Source of the DNA: Flavobacteriales bacterium
Lineage (GTDB): Bacteria > Bacteroidota > Bacteroidia > UBA10329
Length of the DNA: 16,811 nucleotides
Direction of reading: 5' to 3'
Assembly (NCBI GenBank): GCA_003456455.1
Contig: DMRV01000281.1
Span: 1 to 16,811, forward strand
This document shows, piece after piece, positions 1 through 10,100 of the stretch (the stretch's first letter is position 1; each line of letters opens with the position of its first letter). The notes under the pieces are model-generated. The model worked only from the letters and a program-made list of their open reading frames with translations, did not search any database and was not told where the DNA came from. A program made the position numbers and the translations under genes.

Positions 1-518
1 TGCGAAATCCGAATAAAGTTTTGGCCGTAGCAAAGATTCCAGAAGCTAAAACTATTGACTGGAATGCTTCATTAATTTTAGTTCTTGATGGCATTAACGA
101 CCCAGGGAATGTTGGAACAATCATAAGAACCGCGAAATGGTTTGGCGTTCAAACTGTTATATGTTCTGAAGATTGCGCAGATGCTTACGACAGAAAAGTA
201 GTTCAGAGTACGATGGGAGCGCTTTTCCACGTTAATATTTGCTACAGAAATCTTGCTGAGATTATTGATGAATGTCAAAAGAACGATTTCAACGTTATTG
301 GTGCTGCAATGAACGGTGATTCTATATACAACCATTCTAAACCTGGGAAAAACGTTTTAGTTATTGGAAATGAATCGCATGGGATTAGCAACGCAATACT
401 GGAAAAATGTAATGATTTGGTTACCATTCCGAATAATGAAATTGAGCAGAAAGTAGAGTCTCTCAATGCTGGCGTTGCAGCTTCAATTCTCCTTTCAGAA
501 CTCACTAGGCTCTCATGA
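1..518 (+). CDS. SpoU/TrmH-family RNA 2'-O-methyltransferase, 3' part (N-terminus off the left edge)
   Basis: S-adenosylmethionine-dependent methyltransferase expected to methylate a ribose 2'-OH in tRNA or rRNA. The frame is open to the left edge (first whole codon at 3), so this is a C-terminal fragment of about 171 residues; the TTG at 21 is internal, not a start. All three SpoU motifs are visible. Motif 1 is NDPGNVGTIIRTA, encoded from about 96, with its conserved Asn and Arg. Motif 2 is VIGNESHGIS (G-x-E-x-x-G). Motif 3 is IPNNEIEQKVESLNAG, with the S-L-N turn of the trefoil-knotted SPOUT fold. The missing N-terminal part is normally a substrate-binding domain. The TGA at 516-518 overlaps the ruvC ATG by four bases (ATGA), which suggests translational coupling. 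The exact RNA target (RlmB-, TrmH- or other type) cannot be told from this fragment. Confidence 0.93.
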   Translation, partial: RNPNKVLAVAKIPEAKTIDWNASLILVLDGINDPGNVGTIIRTAKWFGVQTVICSEDCADAYDRKVVQSTMGALFHVNICYRNLAEIIDECQKNDFNVIGAAMNGDSIYNHSKPGKNVLVIGNESHGISNAILEKCNDLVTIPNNEIEQKVESLNAGVAASILLSELTRLS

Positions 519-1072
519 AAACAACCGACAAAGTGATATTAGGGATTGACCCGGGTACGGTGATTATGGGCTATGGCCTTATTCATATTCAAGGAAATAA
601 AATGTCTATGCTGAATATGGGTGTTATTAAGCTGGATAAGATGCAAGACCATCCAACAAGACTGAAAAAAATATTTGAACGTACAGTTGAAATTATCCGA
701 GAATATCATCCAGACGAAATGGCGATTGAAGCTCCTTTCTTTGGAAAAAACGTACAGTCTATGCTGAAGCTCGGACGAGCGCAAGGAGTGGCAATTGCGG
801 CTGCTTTATCTCAGAATATTCCTATTGTTGAATACACGCCAAAAAAAATAAAGCAGTCTGTAACGGGAAATGGAAACGCTAGTAAGGAACAAGTATGCGG
901 AATGCTCGAGAATCTGCTAAAAACTAAACTGGAGGGAGTGCCATTGGATGCAACAGATGGATTAGCGGCTGCAGTATGTCATCACTTCAATAGCTCTGGA
1001 GTTTCATCTAGCTCTAAGAGCTATGCAGGCTGGGCTTCGTTTTTGAAAGAAAATCCTGGCAGAAAAGGCTAG
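515..1072 (+). CDS. ruvC: Crossover junction endodeoxyribonuclease RuvC
   Basis: Holliday-junction resolvase that cuts four-way DNA junctions, working with the RuvAB branch-migration motor in recombinational repair. The 185-residue product is close to the usual family length. The four acidic metal-binding residues are in place: D12 in GIDPGT, E72 in MAIEAPFF, and D145 and D148 in LDATDGLAAA. The conserved GRAQGVA and Y-T-P-K-x-I-K-x-x-V-T-G-x-G segments are also visible. The ATG at 515 lies in an ATGA overlap with the stop of the upstream methyltransferase gene, which supports this start and coupled translation. The TAG stop at 1070-1072 shares bases with the stop of the convergent HIT gene. 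No terminator separates the two genes. Confidence 0.97.
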   Translation: MKTTDKVILGIDPGTVIMGYGLIHIQGNKMSMLNMGVIKLDKMQDHPTRLKKIFERTVEIIREYHPDEMAIEAPFFGKNVQSMLKLGRAQGVAIAAALSQNIPIVEYTPKKIKQSVTGNGNASKEQVCGMLENLLKTKLEGVPLDATDGLAAAVCHHFNSSGVSSSSKSYAGWASFLKENPGRKG

Positions 1073-1464
1073 CGAAATTCCGAGGCCATTCTCTTAGCCA
1101 ATTCGGAAAGTTCATCTTTGTCTAAAGCCAGTTTTGGCTTTGCAAAATTCATGTCGCTAATTCCGTTTATTGGTATTAGATGAATATGAGCGTGAGGAAC
1201 TTCCAATCCTATAACCGTAACTCCAACTCGTTCGCACGGAACAACTTTCTCAATTGCTTTGCCAACTTTTTTGGCAAAAAGCATGAGGTCAGAATAAAGT
1301 TCATCCTCCACATCAAAAATATAATCCACTTCCTTCTTAGGAACAACAAGCGTGTGCCCTTTTGCAAGTGGGTTGATATCCAAAAAAGCGAAACACGTTT
1401 CCGACTCTACTACCTTGTAGCTCGGAATTTCGCCATTGATAATCTTGGTAAAGATGCTCGACAT
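1069..1464 (-). CDS. HIT-family (histidine triad) nucleotide-binding hydrolase
   Basis: Small cytoplasmic purine-nucleotide phosphoramidase of the histidine-triad superfamily, HinT/PKCI branch. The 131 residues contain the catalytic triad HAHIHLIP (H91, H93, H95). Upstream is the HIT-fold core around FLDINPLAKGHTLVVPKK, and the N-terminus SSIFTKIINGEIPSYKV is typical of bacterial HinT proteins. The start ATG (1464-1462) overlaps the TAA stop of greA in a TAATG arrangement, so it is probably translated by reinitiation after greA. The physiological substrate of bacterial HinT proteins is not well defined. The TAG stop overlaps the ruvC stop on the opposite strand. Confidence 0.95.
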   Translation of the reverse strand: MSSIFTKIINGEIPSYKVVESETCFAFLDINPLAKGHTLVVPKKEVDYIFDVEDELYSDLMLFAKKVGKAIEKVVPCERVGVTVIGLEVPHAHIHLIPINGISDMNFAKPKLALDKDELSELAKRMASEFR

Positions 1465-1931
1465 TATCTACCTATAGAAATAATCTCAAATTTCACACTA
1501 CCGTTGGGAACTTGAATTTCAGCCATTTCACCAAGCTTTTTCCCAAGTAAACCTTTACCTATAGGAGACTCAACAGAGATTTTCTTGGCTTTCAAATCAG
1601 CCTCCGTTTCAGGAACAATGGTGTATTCCACTTCCATTCCGTTGTTTTGGTTTTTCAGTTTCACCTTGCTCAAAATGAGGATTCTATCGGTGTCCAACTT
1701 AGACTCATCAATTACTACCGCATCATTAAGAGTAGCCTCCATCTTGGAAATTTTCAACTCTAACAATCCTTGAGCTTCTTTAGCCGCGTCATACTCTGCA
1801 TTTTCCGATAGGTCTCCCTTATCTCTTGCCTCAGCGATTTGCTGCGTAATAGACGGGCGCTCAACTCTCTTTAAATGCTCGACCTCCTTCGTGAGTTTAT
1901 CTAGTCCTTCCTGCGTCAAATATGTACTCAT
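1464..1931 (-). CDS. greA: Transcription elongation factor GreA
   Basis: Binds the RNA polymerase secondary channel and stimulates cleavage of backtracked transcripts. The 155 residues show the normal two-part layout. An N-terminal antiparallel coiled coil (about 1-75) carries the tip motif KGDLSENAEYDAAKE, with the acidic residues D40 and E43 that act in cleavage. A C-terminal FKBP-like domain contains the signature SPIGKGLLGKKLGE. The length matches GreA, and the acidic tip excludes non-cleaving Gre-like factors. It is the first gene of a two-gene unit with the HIT gene (1-nt TAATG overlap). Upstream (1932-1961) there is only a short gap after the terminator of the preceding operon; I could not pick out a confident promoter there. 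Confidence 0.97.
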   Translation of the reverse strand: MSTYLTQEGLDKLTKEVEHLKRVERPSITQQIAEARDKGDLSENAEYDAAKEAQGLLELKISKMEATLNDAVVIDESKLDTDRILILSKVKLKNQNNGMEVEYTIVPETEADLKAKKISVESPIGKGLLGKKLGEMAEIQVPNGSVKFEIISIGR

Positions 1932-1961
1932 AACACGTTTATTATATGGGTGTATAAAACA

Positions 1962-1990
1962 AAAGAATCCCGACTGAATCGGGACTCTTT
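1962..1990 (-). terminator. Rho-independent terminator of the TonB receptor / T9SS protein / PorV-like operon
   Basis: Read on the - strand this is AAAGAGTCCCGA, loop TTCAG, TCGGGATTCTTT. The stem is 12 bp with a single internal mismatch and a GC-rich core (TCCCGA/TCGGGA). It runs straight into a T-rich tract (TTTTGTTTT). It starts 23 nt after the stop of the PorV-like gene and lies 30 nt before the greA start, so it most likely ends the 9-kb operon and insulates greA. Confidence 0.88.
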
Positions 1991-2013
1991 ACAATAAAAT
2001 TAAGAATTTAAAC

Positions 2014-3099
2014 TTACAGCGCTAGACGCACGCCAATAGAATGCACTCCTGAAAATGGGTTCGTATGTCGGTATGAATAATCGATTCCCAACTTGGTTTT
2101 CTTTTCAGTTCCTTTCTTTCCTAAACCGACTTCAACTGTTGCACCGGCCGTTGGCCCAGTAAGCGCAGAAGCCGCAATATCCGGACCTCCTTTACCAAAC
2201 TGTAGTACGTAGCCACCACGCACCATGAAAAGGTCTTTAAAAGAATATTCTGCTCCAAAGCTAAATTGGTCTTTAGAGAAACTGTTCGAAGTAAAATTAG
2301 CTGCACCTGTAACGCGGTTCATCAACTTATTATCTCTCCAATGATAAGTAACACCAATGTTCAGAGAAGATGGCATCTCATATTTAGCAGAGCGGTACTC
2401 AAGCGTTAAACTATTATCGCTTCCAGGAACAGAACCTCTAACAGAAAGTCCATCACCACTAAACTTCATCGGGGGACCAACATTTTTTAATGAGATTCCA
2501 AAGGAGACATTATCCTTATTCTTTTCCTTGTCACGATTTCCTAGGCCGGTAGTGTAGGAAATACCCGCATCAAAAGCTACACCTGAAGCTCTCAGGTTTG
2601 AGATACTTTGATTAATCACACGAACGGTAATTCCACCATTGATACTGTTAGAGAAACTCTTTGCATAAGAAATACCAATATTCAGGTAATTCGGAGAAAA
2701 CGTACCAATACCTCCCTCTGGTAAGTCAGAAGTTGTAATATCGATTTCGCCAAAGCTCATATTCATAATGCCCAGACCAATCACTCCAGCTTCTCCAATT
2801 TTCTGAGAGATTCCGAAACTGTTAATCATAACACCAGAACCAACCAGCCACTGCGTGCTTGAAAACAACACTTCAGTTTTGTTAGTGAAAGCCAAACCAG
2901 CCACATTTAGATATTGCGCCTCCAAACCTCGCACAGATGCTGTATTAGCACTACCAAAACCTGAACTTCTTGCCCAAGGGTTAATGAGTAGCTCTGTTGC
3001 ACCAGCCTGTCCTGCACGGTCTGAATTACCTGCTATCGCAGGGACCGCTAGCACTCCGCTAAGCAATGCAATGAAACCTATTTTTAAACTTCTTCTCAT
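2014..3099 (-). CDS. PorV/PorQ-family outer-membrane beta-barrel protein
   Basis: Outer-membrane barrel of the PorV/PorQ (FadL-like) family. In T9SS, PorV is the shuttle that collects cargo by its C-terminal domain at the translocon and delivers it to the attachment complex; PorQ is a related component. I chose the ATG at 3099 because it begins a classical signal peptide (MRRSLKIGFIALL...AVPAIA, cleavage before GNSD). A longer reading to 3174 would overlap the upstream gene and bury the signal. The mature start has the family pattern around GATELLINPWARSSGFG and the LEAQYLNVAGLAF loop, followed by many alternating amphipathic beta-strands and a C-terminal strand ending in VRLAL. The product is 361 aa. 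It is the last gene of the receptor operon (32-nt gap after the T9SS cargo gene). It may be a dedicated shuttle for that cargo rather than the general PorV; this is inference. Confidence 0.85.
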   Translation of the reverse strand: MRRSLKIGFIALLSGVLAVPAIAGNSDRAGQAGATELLINPWARSSGFGSANTASVRGLEAQYLNVAGLAFTNKTEVLFSSTQWLVGSGVMINSFGISQKIGEAGVIGLGIMNMSFGEIDITTSDLPEGGIGTFSPNYLNIGISYAKSFSNSINGGITVRVINQSISNLRASGVAFDAGISYTTGLGNRDKEKNKDNVSFGISLKNVGPPMKFSGDGLSVRGSVPGSDNSLTLEYRSAKYEMPSSLNIGVTYHWRDNKLMNRVTGAANFTSNSFSKDQFSFGAEYSFKDLFMVRGGYVLQFGKGGPDIAASALTGPTAGATVEVGLGKKGTEKKTKLGIDYSYRHTNPFSGVHSIGVRLAL

Positions 3100-3131
3100 A
3101 TCGTTTTTCTTCAATACAATCACACTTTCAA

Positions 3132-6100
3132 TTAGAACGAATCCAAATCGAGCTGACGGATAGTTCCGAACCACTTGATTACTTTTTCGCCAATACTAGG
3201 AGCATCAATATGGATGATGTACACACCACTTGCAACCGGAATATTCTGATGATTCTTCAAGTCCCATTCAAGAGATGTAATCGGTGAATCTTTCTTGAAC
3301 TGACGAACCATAATACCGTTTACGGTATAAATGCTAACCGTACACTCAACTGGTAGATTAATAATCTTGATTTTGTTCTCTAATTGAGTTTCCTCATATC
3401 CTGAATTTGCATAATACGGATTAGGTACAGCGCGAATCAAATCAAGTGCATCCTCAGCTGTTGTTAAATCTTCCCTTACCGTTGCAAAATCTCCAGTTGA
3501 GAAAGTGTACATCGGCAGATTGTCGTTCTCAGGCTGACTAACAGACCAACCTGGAGCATAATCCGAACGGTATGGCTTAGTGACTCGCACATTTAGATTA
3601 ACAATGTTTTCGAGCAATGTTCCGTTTTGAGACAAAAGCGGCATACCAACCCACATTGCATCTTTAAAAACTCTTCTTTTAGATGGATCTCCTGGTTGGA
3701 AGTTGTTGTCCGACAGTTTCTCGTAAATAAACGCGCCTTCATCATAAGCTGGTACATCATTATTCGGATCATCATCGTTATGACCGAATACATAGATATA
3801 ATGACCGCCTCCGAAAATTGGCAGTGCAGGACCTCCAGCTCCGAAAAACTCGCTTGTTGGATTCCAAATCATGTCTGCACCATTACTTTGTTGCAACCAT
3901 GAATTTTCTCCGAAAGCCATGTTTAGTCTTTCGCCTGTTTCTACATTTATTGCAAACCCAGGGAACCAACTCATTCCCATTGTTCCAGAATTATCTGGAT
4001 TTCCATCCTTATCAACAGATGGACTCATTCTAAGGTCGAACCTTCGAGCATCACCAATTGTAGGTACAAAATCATCTCCGATTTCTAAAACAGCACATCT
4101 AGTCCATTTAGATTTGTCGGATGTAATCTCTACATCAATACTCGCCAAGTTATCCAAATCATTAAGTGCCTTAAACTTGCTCCAAGTTGGCGACATGACA
4201 CTGTCAGCATGGCTAGCAAGTTTCCAAGGAGCCCACGTTCCTGTTAATACTGTTTCATATACCTGATCAGCGTCTCCAGAATAGTCAGTTCCTGCTACCT
4301 CTCCACTTCTAATCCAGTTTAGTGATGTTGTACCATCTACATCTGAGATACCTGTTAGCCAAAAACTCGTTCCGGAATAACTTATTCTACTTGAAATAAG
4401 TCCGTTACCAGCATCTTCATCACCTGGATCGATAGTTTGCTCAAGGAATACAGAAAGTCCCCATTCAGGAATTATCTGTTCATTACCATTTGACAAACCA
4501 ATTGGCTTATTAGCCCAGAAAATATTGTCTGGATTTCCTTGAATAGTTGGGCAATCTCCTCCAATACATTCCAAAGACCAATACGCATCAGTCAGGTCTC
4601 CTAATGTAATAGAATCGTGCATCTTGAAGACGAAATCTGCATTAGGAAGATTCTTTGGGTCGATAACCTTGATATCAACTGGCCCTTGACCGCTTTGATA
4701 TGTAATCTCATTAAATCTACCCTCAGAACTAGCTAAAATATCGCGGATACTTTGACGCTCTAGAGAAAGGTCTCTTCCTCCATTTCCTTGACCTTCTATA
4801 CGCGTAAGTCTAGGGCCATCGCCATACTGAGCAGAAAGAATAGTTCCATCTTGTTCTGGCTCTGTTTTGTGAGGTATAGCGATAACGGGAGCAATAGCAC
4901 CACCAAACGCATTTTTACGACCAGCCAAGTATGGGTTTTTCTGACCATCTAATTGTAATGGGTCATTCTGATCGTACGTTTTGTAGTTATTGTACGAATA
5001 CGCAATCGCCATGAAGTAATACTTCTTATGGTTGATTAACTGACGATCCCCTGTAGCAAACTGATCTTGGGTAACCTGAAAAGAATGCTGTAATCCTTCG
5101 TTTGCTCCGTTAACTCGTTCTACAGGAATACTTGCGTTCAGTTCATCAGAAAATGTGAAGTTTATCAACTGAGATATTGGACCGTTTGTAAGTGAATCAA
5201 TATTCTCAATATCACACTGAGAAACTAAACGTGCAAAATCAGGGTTACCTAAGTCAGATGAAGACACAGATGCATCTTTCAACTGGAAAATCTGATACCC
5301 TTCAAATCGGAAAATATTGTCTTCCCAAAGTGGCGGAATAAACGGATCTATCTGAGCATAACTCTCATTTGCATTGTTTGAAGATGTTGGATTGAAGAGT
5401 GTAAGAATTAATTCTCTATCCAACTCTACAATGCTCAATTCAGGAGCATCTGGTCCATCAATCAAAACAAAGCAATTATCGAAAAGAGACTGCGCCTTAT
5501 CATCAACAATTCGTACTCTCTCAACAGACTCAAATGGATCAGATGCATTATTAGCACGTGCCCAAACAGCTCCAACTGTAATATCGTTTACAGCACCCGG
5601 CTCCAACGTAAACGGCCCTGCAGATTGCATAAAACGTCTATCCAAAGGTGCATTACCTGCAGACTGCTCAGTCCAAGGTGTTTGTGGTAGACCACTAGTT
5701 CCCCAGCCACAAGGGTCAGAATCTCCAGGAAACATGTAACCAGCATCAGTTCCAACATCACAACCTCCATTAGGGTGGCCTGTTCCTCCATAACACATAT
5801 CTGCTCCATCAAGCCAAATACCACGCATGTAATTGTAGTAGTCAGCGCCATTGTCAGGGTCTCCCTGAATTCCTGGAGCGTTATTGTGATAAACAAAACG
5901 TCTCATTCCGAAGCGTTCGTTATCAATCCTACCGTCTCCATAACCAACTCCAATACCGCCATATACGATACCACCTTCGCTAACAGCCTGAGCTACTTCG
6001 CAATTGTTATAAAGAGGGTTGTCCAAACTATCTGCATCTTGATAAGGACCTTGAAAAAAGTCAATCCCAACTGCTGGTGGATTAGCACCATACTGTTGAG

Positions 6101-7130
6101 GACCACCTGTACCATCTACAGCAAGTCCGTTGTAACAATATCCCAAACCTCGTCTAACATCACAACCAACATAATCGTCTTCCGCAAAACCAAGGTCTGC
6201 ATCCACCCACTGCGCGAAGTATGTATTGACAAGGGTAAATGAACCTCTATTAATCATCTCATAATTATAGAAGGTCATGTCATTAATCTCGTCATTGGTA
6301 GAGAAGGCAAAAGCCTGACCTCTAATCTCCATTCCGATAGGGTTGGCTCCAGTTTCAGTGTGAATATTTCCCTTATCGTTGAAAACCCACCACAGAGTTT
6401 CATCGCCAAAAAGCTTCACCTCACGCTCAACCAAACAATTGAAATCAGTTGGATTCAAGTCATAATAAGGGTAATCACCACCGTCTTCAGGATTGTAGCT
6501 TCCACTTCCATCTGCATCATAATAAGGAGCAAGGTTATAGTCATGTCCTTTTGACACTTCACCATGTGCTGGCCAGTTTAGGATAGACTCAGGAATAGCA
6601 TATCCAGGATATTCCGTTGCTTCATCACAAGCTGGATCATTCGTACATAGATACCAAGCAACAAACTGATCAACCTCTGTTCGAGTAATTTTATAAAATC
6701 GGTCATAATCAGAACATGTCTGAGCATCAATTTCCGCGGTAGATAAGTTCAATGGTCCAGGCCAGAAGTCAAAACCATTTTGCCGGAACCGAACAGCCGC
6801 AACCTTTAATTGGCCGTTAACATCAACACCGCCCATCCAAAGCGAACCGCGGTATAATGCATGCACACCACCTCCCTTTGGTATCTCATACGCAGAAACG
6901 TTGGTTGCAAGGTTTCCCCACATATCTCCTCCAGAATGAACCAATGTTCTCACATTGTTCAAATCCAATTGGATAGATGTAGCGGGCGGATCACATCCTG
7001 CCGCCAATCCTTTTGATTGGGATGTTTTTGCTGAAGCGTTCTTAGCTCCTTTAGTTCTTTCAGCATTTGCCATACCGATAGAACCGATAAGGAAAACTGC
7101 AATAAGTAATAATTGATTTTGTTTTGACAT
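3132..7130 (-). CDS. Large secreted protein with T9SS C-terminal sorting domain
   Basis: Secreted or surface-anchored protein of 1332 aa with no enzymatic domain that I recognise. It has a signal peptide (residues 1-24, cleavage after ANA). A D-x-D-x-S-G loop at 205-216 (D205, D207, S209, D216) looks like a calcium-binding EF-hand or dockerin loop. Further Asp/Gly-rich stretches follow (WVDADLGFAEDDYVGCD near 308-324, VDKDGNPDNSG towards the C-terminal third), as do several Cys residues. The last about 98 residues, from VPNPYY at 1235, form an Ig-like sorting domain (IYTVNG, PVASGVYIIHI) of the kind used by T9SS, ending in KWFGTIRQLDLDSF. The gene lies 22 nt after the TonB-dependent receptor and 32 nt before the PorV-like gene, with AAGG a few bases before its ATG. 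By context it is probably a surface partner of the receptor. Substrate unknown. Confidence 0.83.
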   Translation of the reverse strand: MSKQNQLLLIAVFLIGSIGMANAERTKGAKNASAKTSQSKGLAAGCDPPATSIQLDLNNVRTLVHSGGDMWGNLATNVSAYEIPKGGGVHALYRGSLWMGGVDVNGQLKVAAVRFRQNGFDFWPGPLNLSTAEIDAQTCSDYDRFYKITRTEVDQFVAWYLCTNDPACDEATEYPGYAIPESILNWPAHGEVSKGHDYNLAPYYDADGSGSYNPEDGGDYPYYDLNPTDFNCLVEREVKLFGDETLWWVFNDKGNIHTETGANPIGMEIRGQAFAFSTNDEINDMTFYNYEMINRGSFTLVNTYFAQWVDADLGFAEDDYVGCDVRRGLGYCYNGLAVDGTGGPQQYGANPPAVGIDFFQGPYQDADSLDNPLYNNCEVAQAVSEGGIVYGGIGVGYGDGRIDNERFGMRRFVYHNNAPGIQGDPDNGADYYNYMRGIWLDGADMCYGGTGHPNGGCDVGTDAGYMFPGDSDPCGWGTSGLPQTPWTEQSAGNAPLDRRFMQSAGPFTLEPGAVNDITVGAVWARANNASDPFESVERVRIVDDKAQSLFDNCFVLIDGPDAPELSIVELDRELILTLFNPTSSNNANESYAQIDPFIPPLWEDNIFRFEGYQIFQLKDASVSSSDLGNPDFARLVSQCDIENIDSLTNGPISQLINFTFSDELNASIPVERVNGANEGLQHSFQVTQDQFATGDRQLINHKKYYFMAIAYSYNNYKTYDQNDPLQLDGQKNPYLAGRKNAFGGAIAPVIAIPHKTEPEQDGTILSAQYGDGPRLTRIEGQGNGGRDLSLERQSIRDILASSEGRFNEITYQSGQGPVDIKVIDPKNLPNADFVFKMHDSITLGDLTDAYWSLECIGGDCPTIQGNPDNIFWANKPIGLSNGNEQIIPEWGLSVFLEQTIDPGDEDAGNGLISSRISYSGTSFWLTGISDVDGTTSLNWIRSGEVAGTDYSGDADQVYETVLTGTWAPWKLASHADSVMSPTWSKFKALNDLDNLASIDVEITSDKSKWTRCAVLEIGDDFVPTIGDARRFDLRMSPSVDKDGNPDNSGTMGMSWFPGFAINVETGERLNMAFGENSWLQQSNGADMIWNPTSEFFGAGGPALPIFGGGHYIYVFGHNDDDPNNDVPAYDEGAFIYEKLSDNNFQPGDPSKRRVFKDAMWVGMPLLSQNGTLLENIVNLNVRVTKPYRSDYAPGWSVSQPENDNLPMYTFSTGDFATVREDLTTAEDALDLIRAVPNPYYANSGYEETQLENKIKIINLPVECTVSIYTVNGIMVRQFKKDSPITSLEWDLKNHQNIPVASGVYIIHIDAPSIGEKVIKWFGTIRQLDLDSF

Positions 7131-7152
7131 GACCTTAATTTTTTCTATTCAA

Positions 7153-10100
7153 TCAAAAGTTTAGCAGAAGCCCCAAGCGAATTCTCCTTGGTAAAGAGAA
7201 ATTGAAGGGATTATTAACTGCCACTGCGTACAGGTCACGGAATGATTGTTCGTCAGTTTGAGATTGTATAGTAGGCTGATGTTCGGCCGCATTAAGGAAA
7301 CCATCATCAGCTGGATTTCCTGTCTTACGGTAAACACCGAGAATATTCTGCGTATTCAATAAGTTCTGAATATCTACATAAATATTCAAGTTAGAACTCT
7401 TAGCTGGCTTACCACCTTCTTTTCCTTTCGTCCATTTGATGGTTATGTCTTTATCCACTCTCATGTCAACTCTAAATTGCCATGGACGTGAAGAACCGTT
7501 AATAGACCCTTCAGTGAATGGAGTACCAATTCCAAGAGCGGTTCCGGTTGTATTAGACTGTCTTGTATATGGATTTCCTGAACCAGCGCGGATAATCGCA
7601 TTTACTCCAAAATTCTGCAACCAGTTAATGGTTTTACCTCCTTTTGTAACCGTTTTTGGACCGTTGTAATTCTTTCCACTACCAAATCGGTAATCAGCAG
7701 ACACAACAATGTTGTGTCTTTGGTCAAAATCTAACGGTTGAATTACACGAAGGTTATCAAACCCAGCATTTACCAAGTTCACACCCGTTTCAATACTAGA
7801 CCCCGTTCCATCTGCAAATTGAAGCGTGTAAGCCAGACGCATAGAAAGGTTCTTGGTTCTTCTCAAATCGTAAGAAACGGTCAAACCCTTTACAGTACCA
7901 AAATCAAGATTACCTAGCGTAGTGTAAGTTCGTGGAAAAGCTTCCGTTACTCGAACTGTGGCAATCTGATTTCTCATTTCACGGTAGAAACCATTTAACT
8001 CAATAGCTGATCTTTTCCCAATTGTTTGCTTGAACCCAATTGCATATTCAATTGTAGTTTCCGGCTTCAAGTCTGGGTTATTAATACGGCTAGTTTGATT
8101 CTCCAAGTACAGATAATCAATCAAATCCAATCTGTTACCCGTGCTAGGACGCTGTGTTAAAACATCGTAATTAGCATAGAAAAGTGCATTGTCCGAAATT
8201 GGGAATGAGAATGAAATCCTCGGCATCACATTCACTTGTGGTACGTAATCCTTGAATGCACCAGATGAAATAACTTCTTGGTCTGGATCAATCAAATAAG
8301 GCGCAATTCCTGTTCCTGTACGTAAAATAGATGGGTCGCTTATCTCAGTTCCTTGTCCATCGAACCAAACCGAGCCTTCGCGATAACCAACAATTGCAGA
8401 AGGATTCTGAACATCATTTACGTAAACAACAGCAGAACTCCCAATGTTACTCGGATGATTTACAGGGTCGCCATTAATGGTCGTGATTTCACCCGCAGTG
8501 TATGCTTCGTAAAGCAAATACGGGTCTTTCAACACTTTTTGGTTTGCATCAAATCTATCAACACGAACACCAATACGGAAAATCAAATCCTTAAAAGTGA
8601 ACTCATCTTGAATGTAACCTGCAATATAAATTGGTTCGAAAGCACCGATTTTACGGGTGAAGTTTCCGAACTCATCTCTTTCTGTAAAGAAATCATCGAA
8701 AGTTGGTTTTGAAGTCAGCTTCTTACCTGTATGATCAAAGCCATAGTAGCTAACCAAGTTGTTCCCATTGTTCAAAAGCTCATCAGCACTGAACATACCT
8801 ATGTCGTAAAAATCAGGGTCGTACGAATCAATATCAATCCAATCTGTTCCAGCTGGGTCAAGTCCCAAAGCTTCTCGAATATTATAATCGATGTAAAACT
8901 GACCCTCACCTCTATTCGGATAATCATTATCAGCCGTGTACAGTGGATTGAATGAAACTGTATCAGTATAAACACCATTTGAGTCAAAACTCAACATACC
9001 GTTCTCCGTATCCTGCTGTGCCAAGTGACTATTTGCATACTGTCTTGTAAGTTCCCAAAGTGCGTAAGGAGAATATCCTACAAAAGCATCTTTACGCTGC
9101 TCATATTCAAAACCAAGCGAGATTGAATGCTTTCCAATATCGAAAGAACCAGTTGCCATCACTCTGAACTGAGTATTATCCAATTTACTATAGCTATTGT
9201 ACTGAGTTCCTGTATTACTCCAGAGGCCATATACGCTTCTTGGAGAGTCACCATTTCTGATTGCTCCACGATCCTGCTCAATCTGACTAAGGTTTTCATA
9301 ATTACCCTGAGCATCAGGGTTTAAATCATAAAATTGTTGTGTGTAAGCAGATAGGTAAGGGTTAATATCGGACCCTTCAAAAGTGATAAGGGTATCTCTA
9401 TCTGGTCCTTGAATAAGACCCGCAATGGTACCAAGGTTTTCATCTTCATACGTACCAAAAGCATAAGTCTTCTCCTTGTAAGTTGTAAACTTCCCTACGT
9501 AACCATAACGGAACAGTTCATCTCGGTGCTCGTCATCTCGTGTTTGTTGCTGAAAACTAGAGTAATCCGCCTGAATACTATAGTATGCGCTTCCTATACC
9601 CGACTTCTTTCTTCGCTCACCATCTTCTGGAGCTTTTGGTGTGAAACGTTGCGTAAATCTCCCATAAACCCTCCATGTCTTATTAATAACTTCTCCGTTA
9701 TTATCAAAGTTAAAAAGCGACCCCGCGTAACTGTAAGCACGGTTATCATTGAAATCAATGTTTCCACCAATTTTCAGTGTAACATCTGCTGGCAGGTAAA
9801 AATCTAGGTTACCCGAAGCAACAACACCTCTTCGTCTCACATTCTTACGCTGAGCTGTCCATTCTAAATCATTTTGACGAATAAGTTCAGAGCGCAATAC
9901 AGAAGAACCATCCGAAGCCTGAATAATTGGATTCTGTCTTAAATCATCAAGCACATCTTGCTTTACGTAATATGCACCGATAGCTGAAGGACGAGGATCC
10001 TGTACGTAATTAACCTCCCCTGCAAGAAAGTAACCTAAAATTGGCTTTTTGGTCTTTCCTGTTGGGTCAGACTTATCCTTGATGCTAAGCAATGGTCCAG

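Noticed and set aside
21..23. TTG as the start of the SpoU-type methyltransferase
   Set aside because: The frame stays open to the left edge, and the protein lacks the N-terminal substrate-binding part expected in this family, so the gene is cut by the window.
3100..3174. N-terminal extension of the PorV-like protein (frame open to 3174)
   Set aside because: It would overlap the upstream T9SS gene by 43 nt and place 25 residues before a clear signal peptide; the ATG at 3099 fits better.
3871..4266. 131-aa ORF on the + strand inside the large T9SS gene
   Set aside because: It is antisense to a well-supported coding region and has no recognisable motif, signal or ribosome-binding site.
5775..6242. 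155-aa ORF on the + strand inside the large T9SS gene
   Set aside because: Rich in Ile/Ser/Thr/Val from reverse-complemented Asp/Asn/Tyr codons, as expected for a shadow frame; no family pattern.
9409..9807. 132-aa ORF on the + strand inside the TonB-dependent receptor gene
   Set aside because: Shadow of the receptor reading frame; no domain, and composition typical of an antisense frame.
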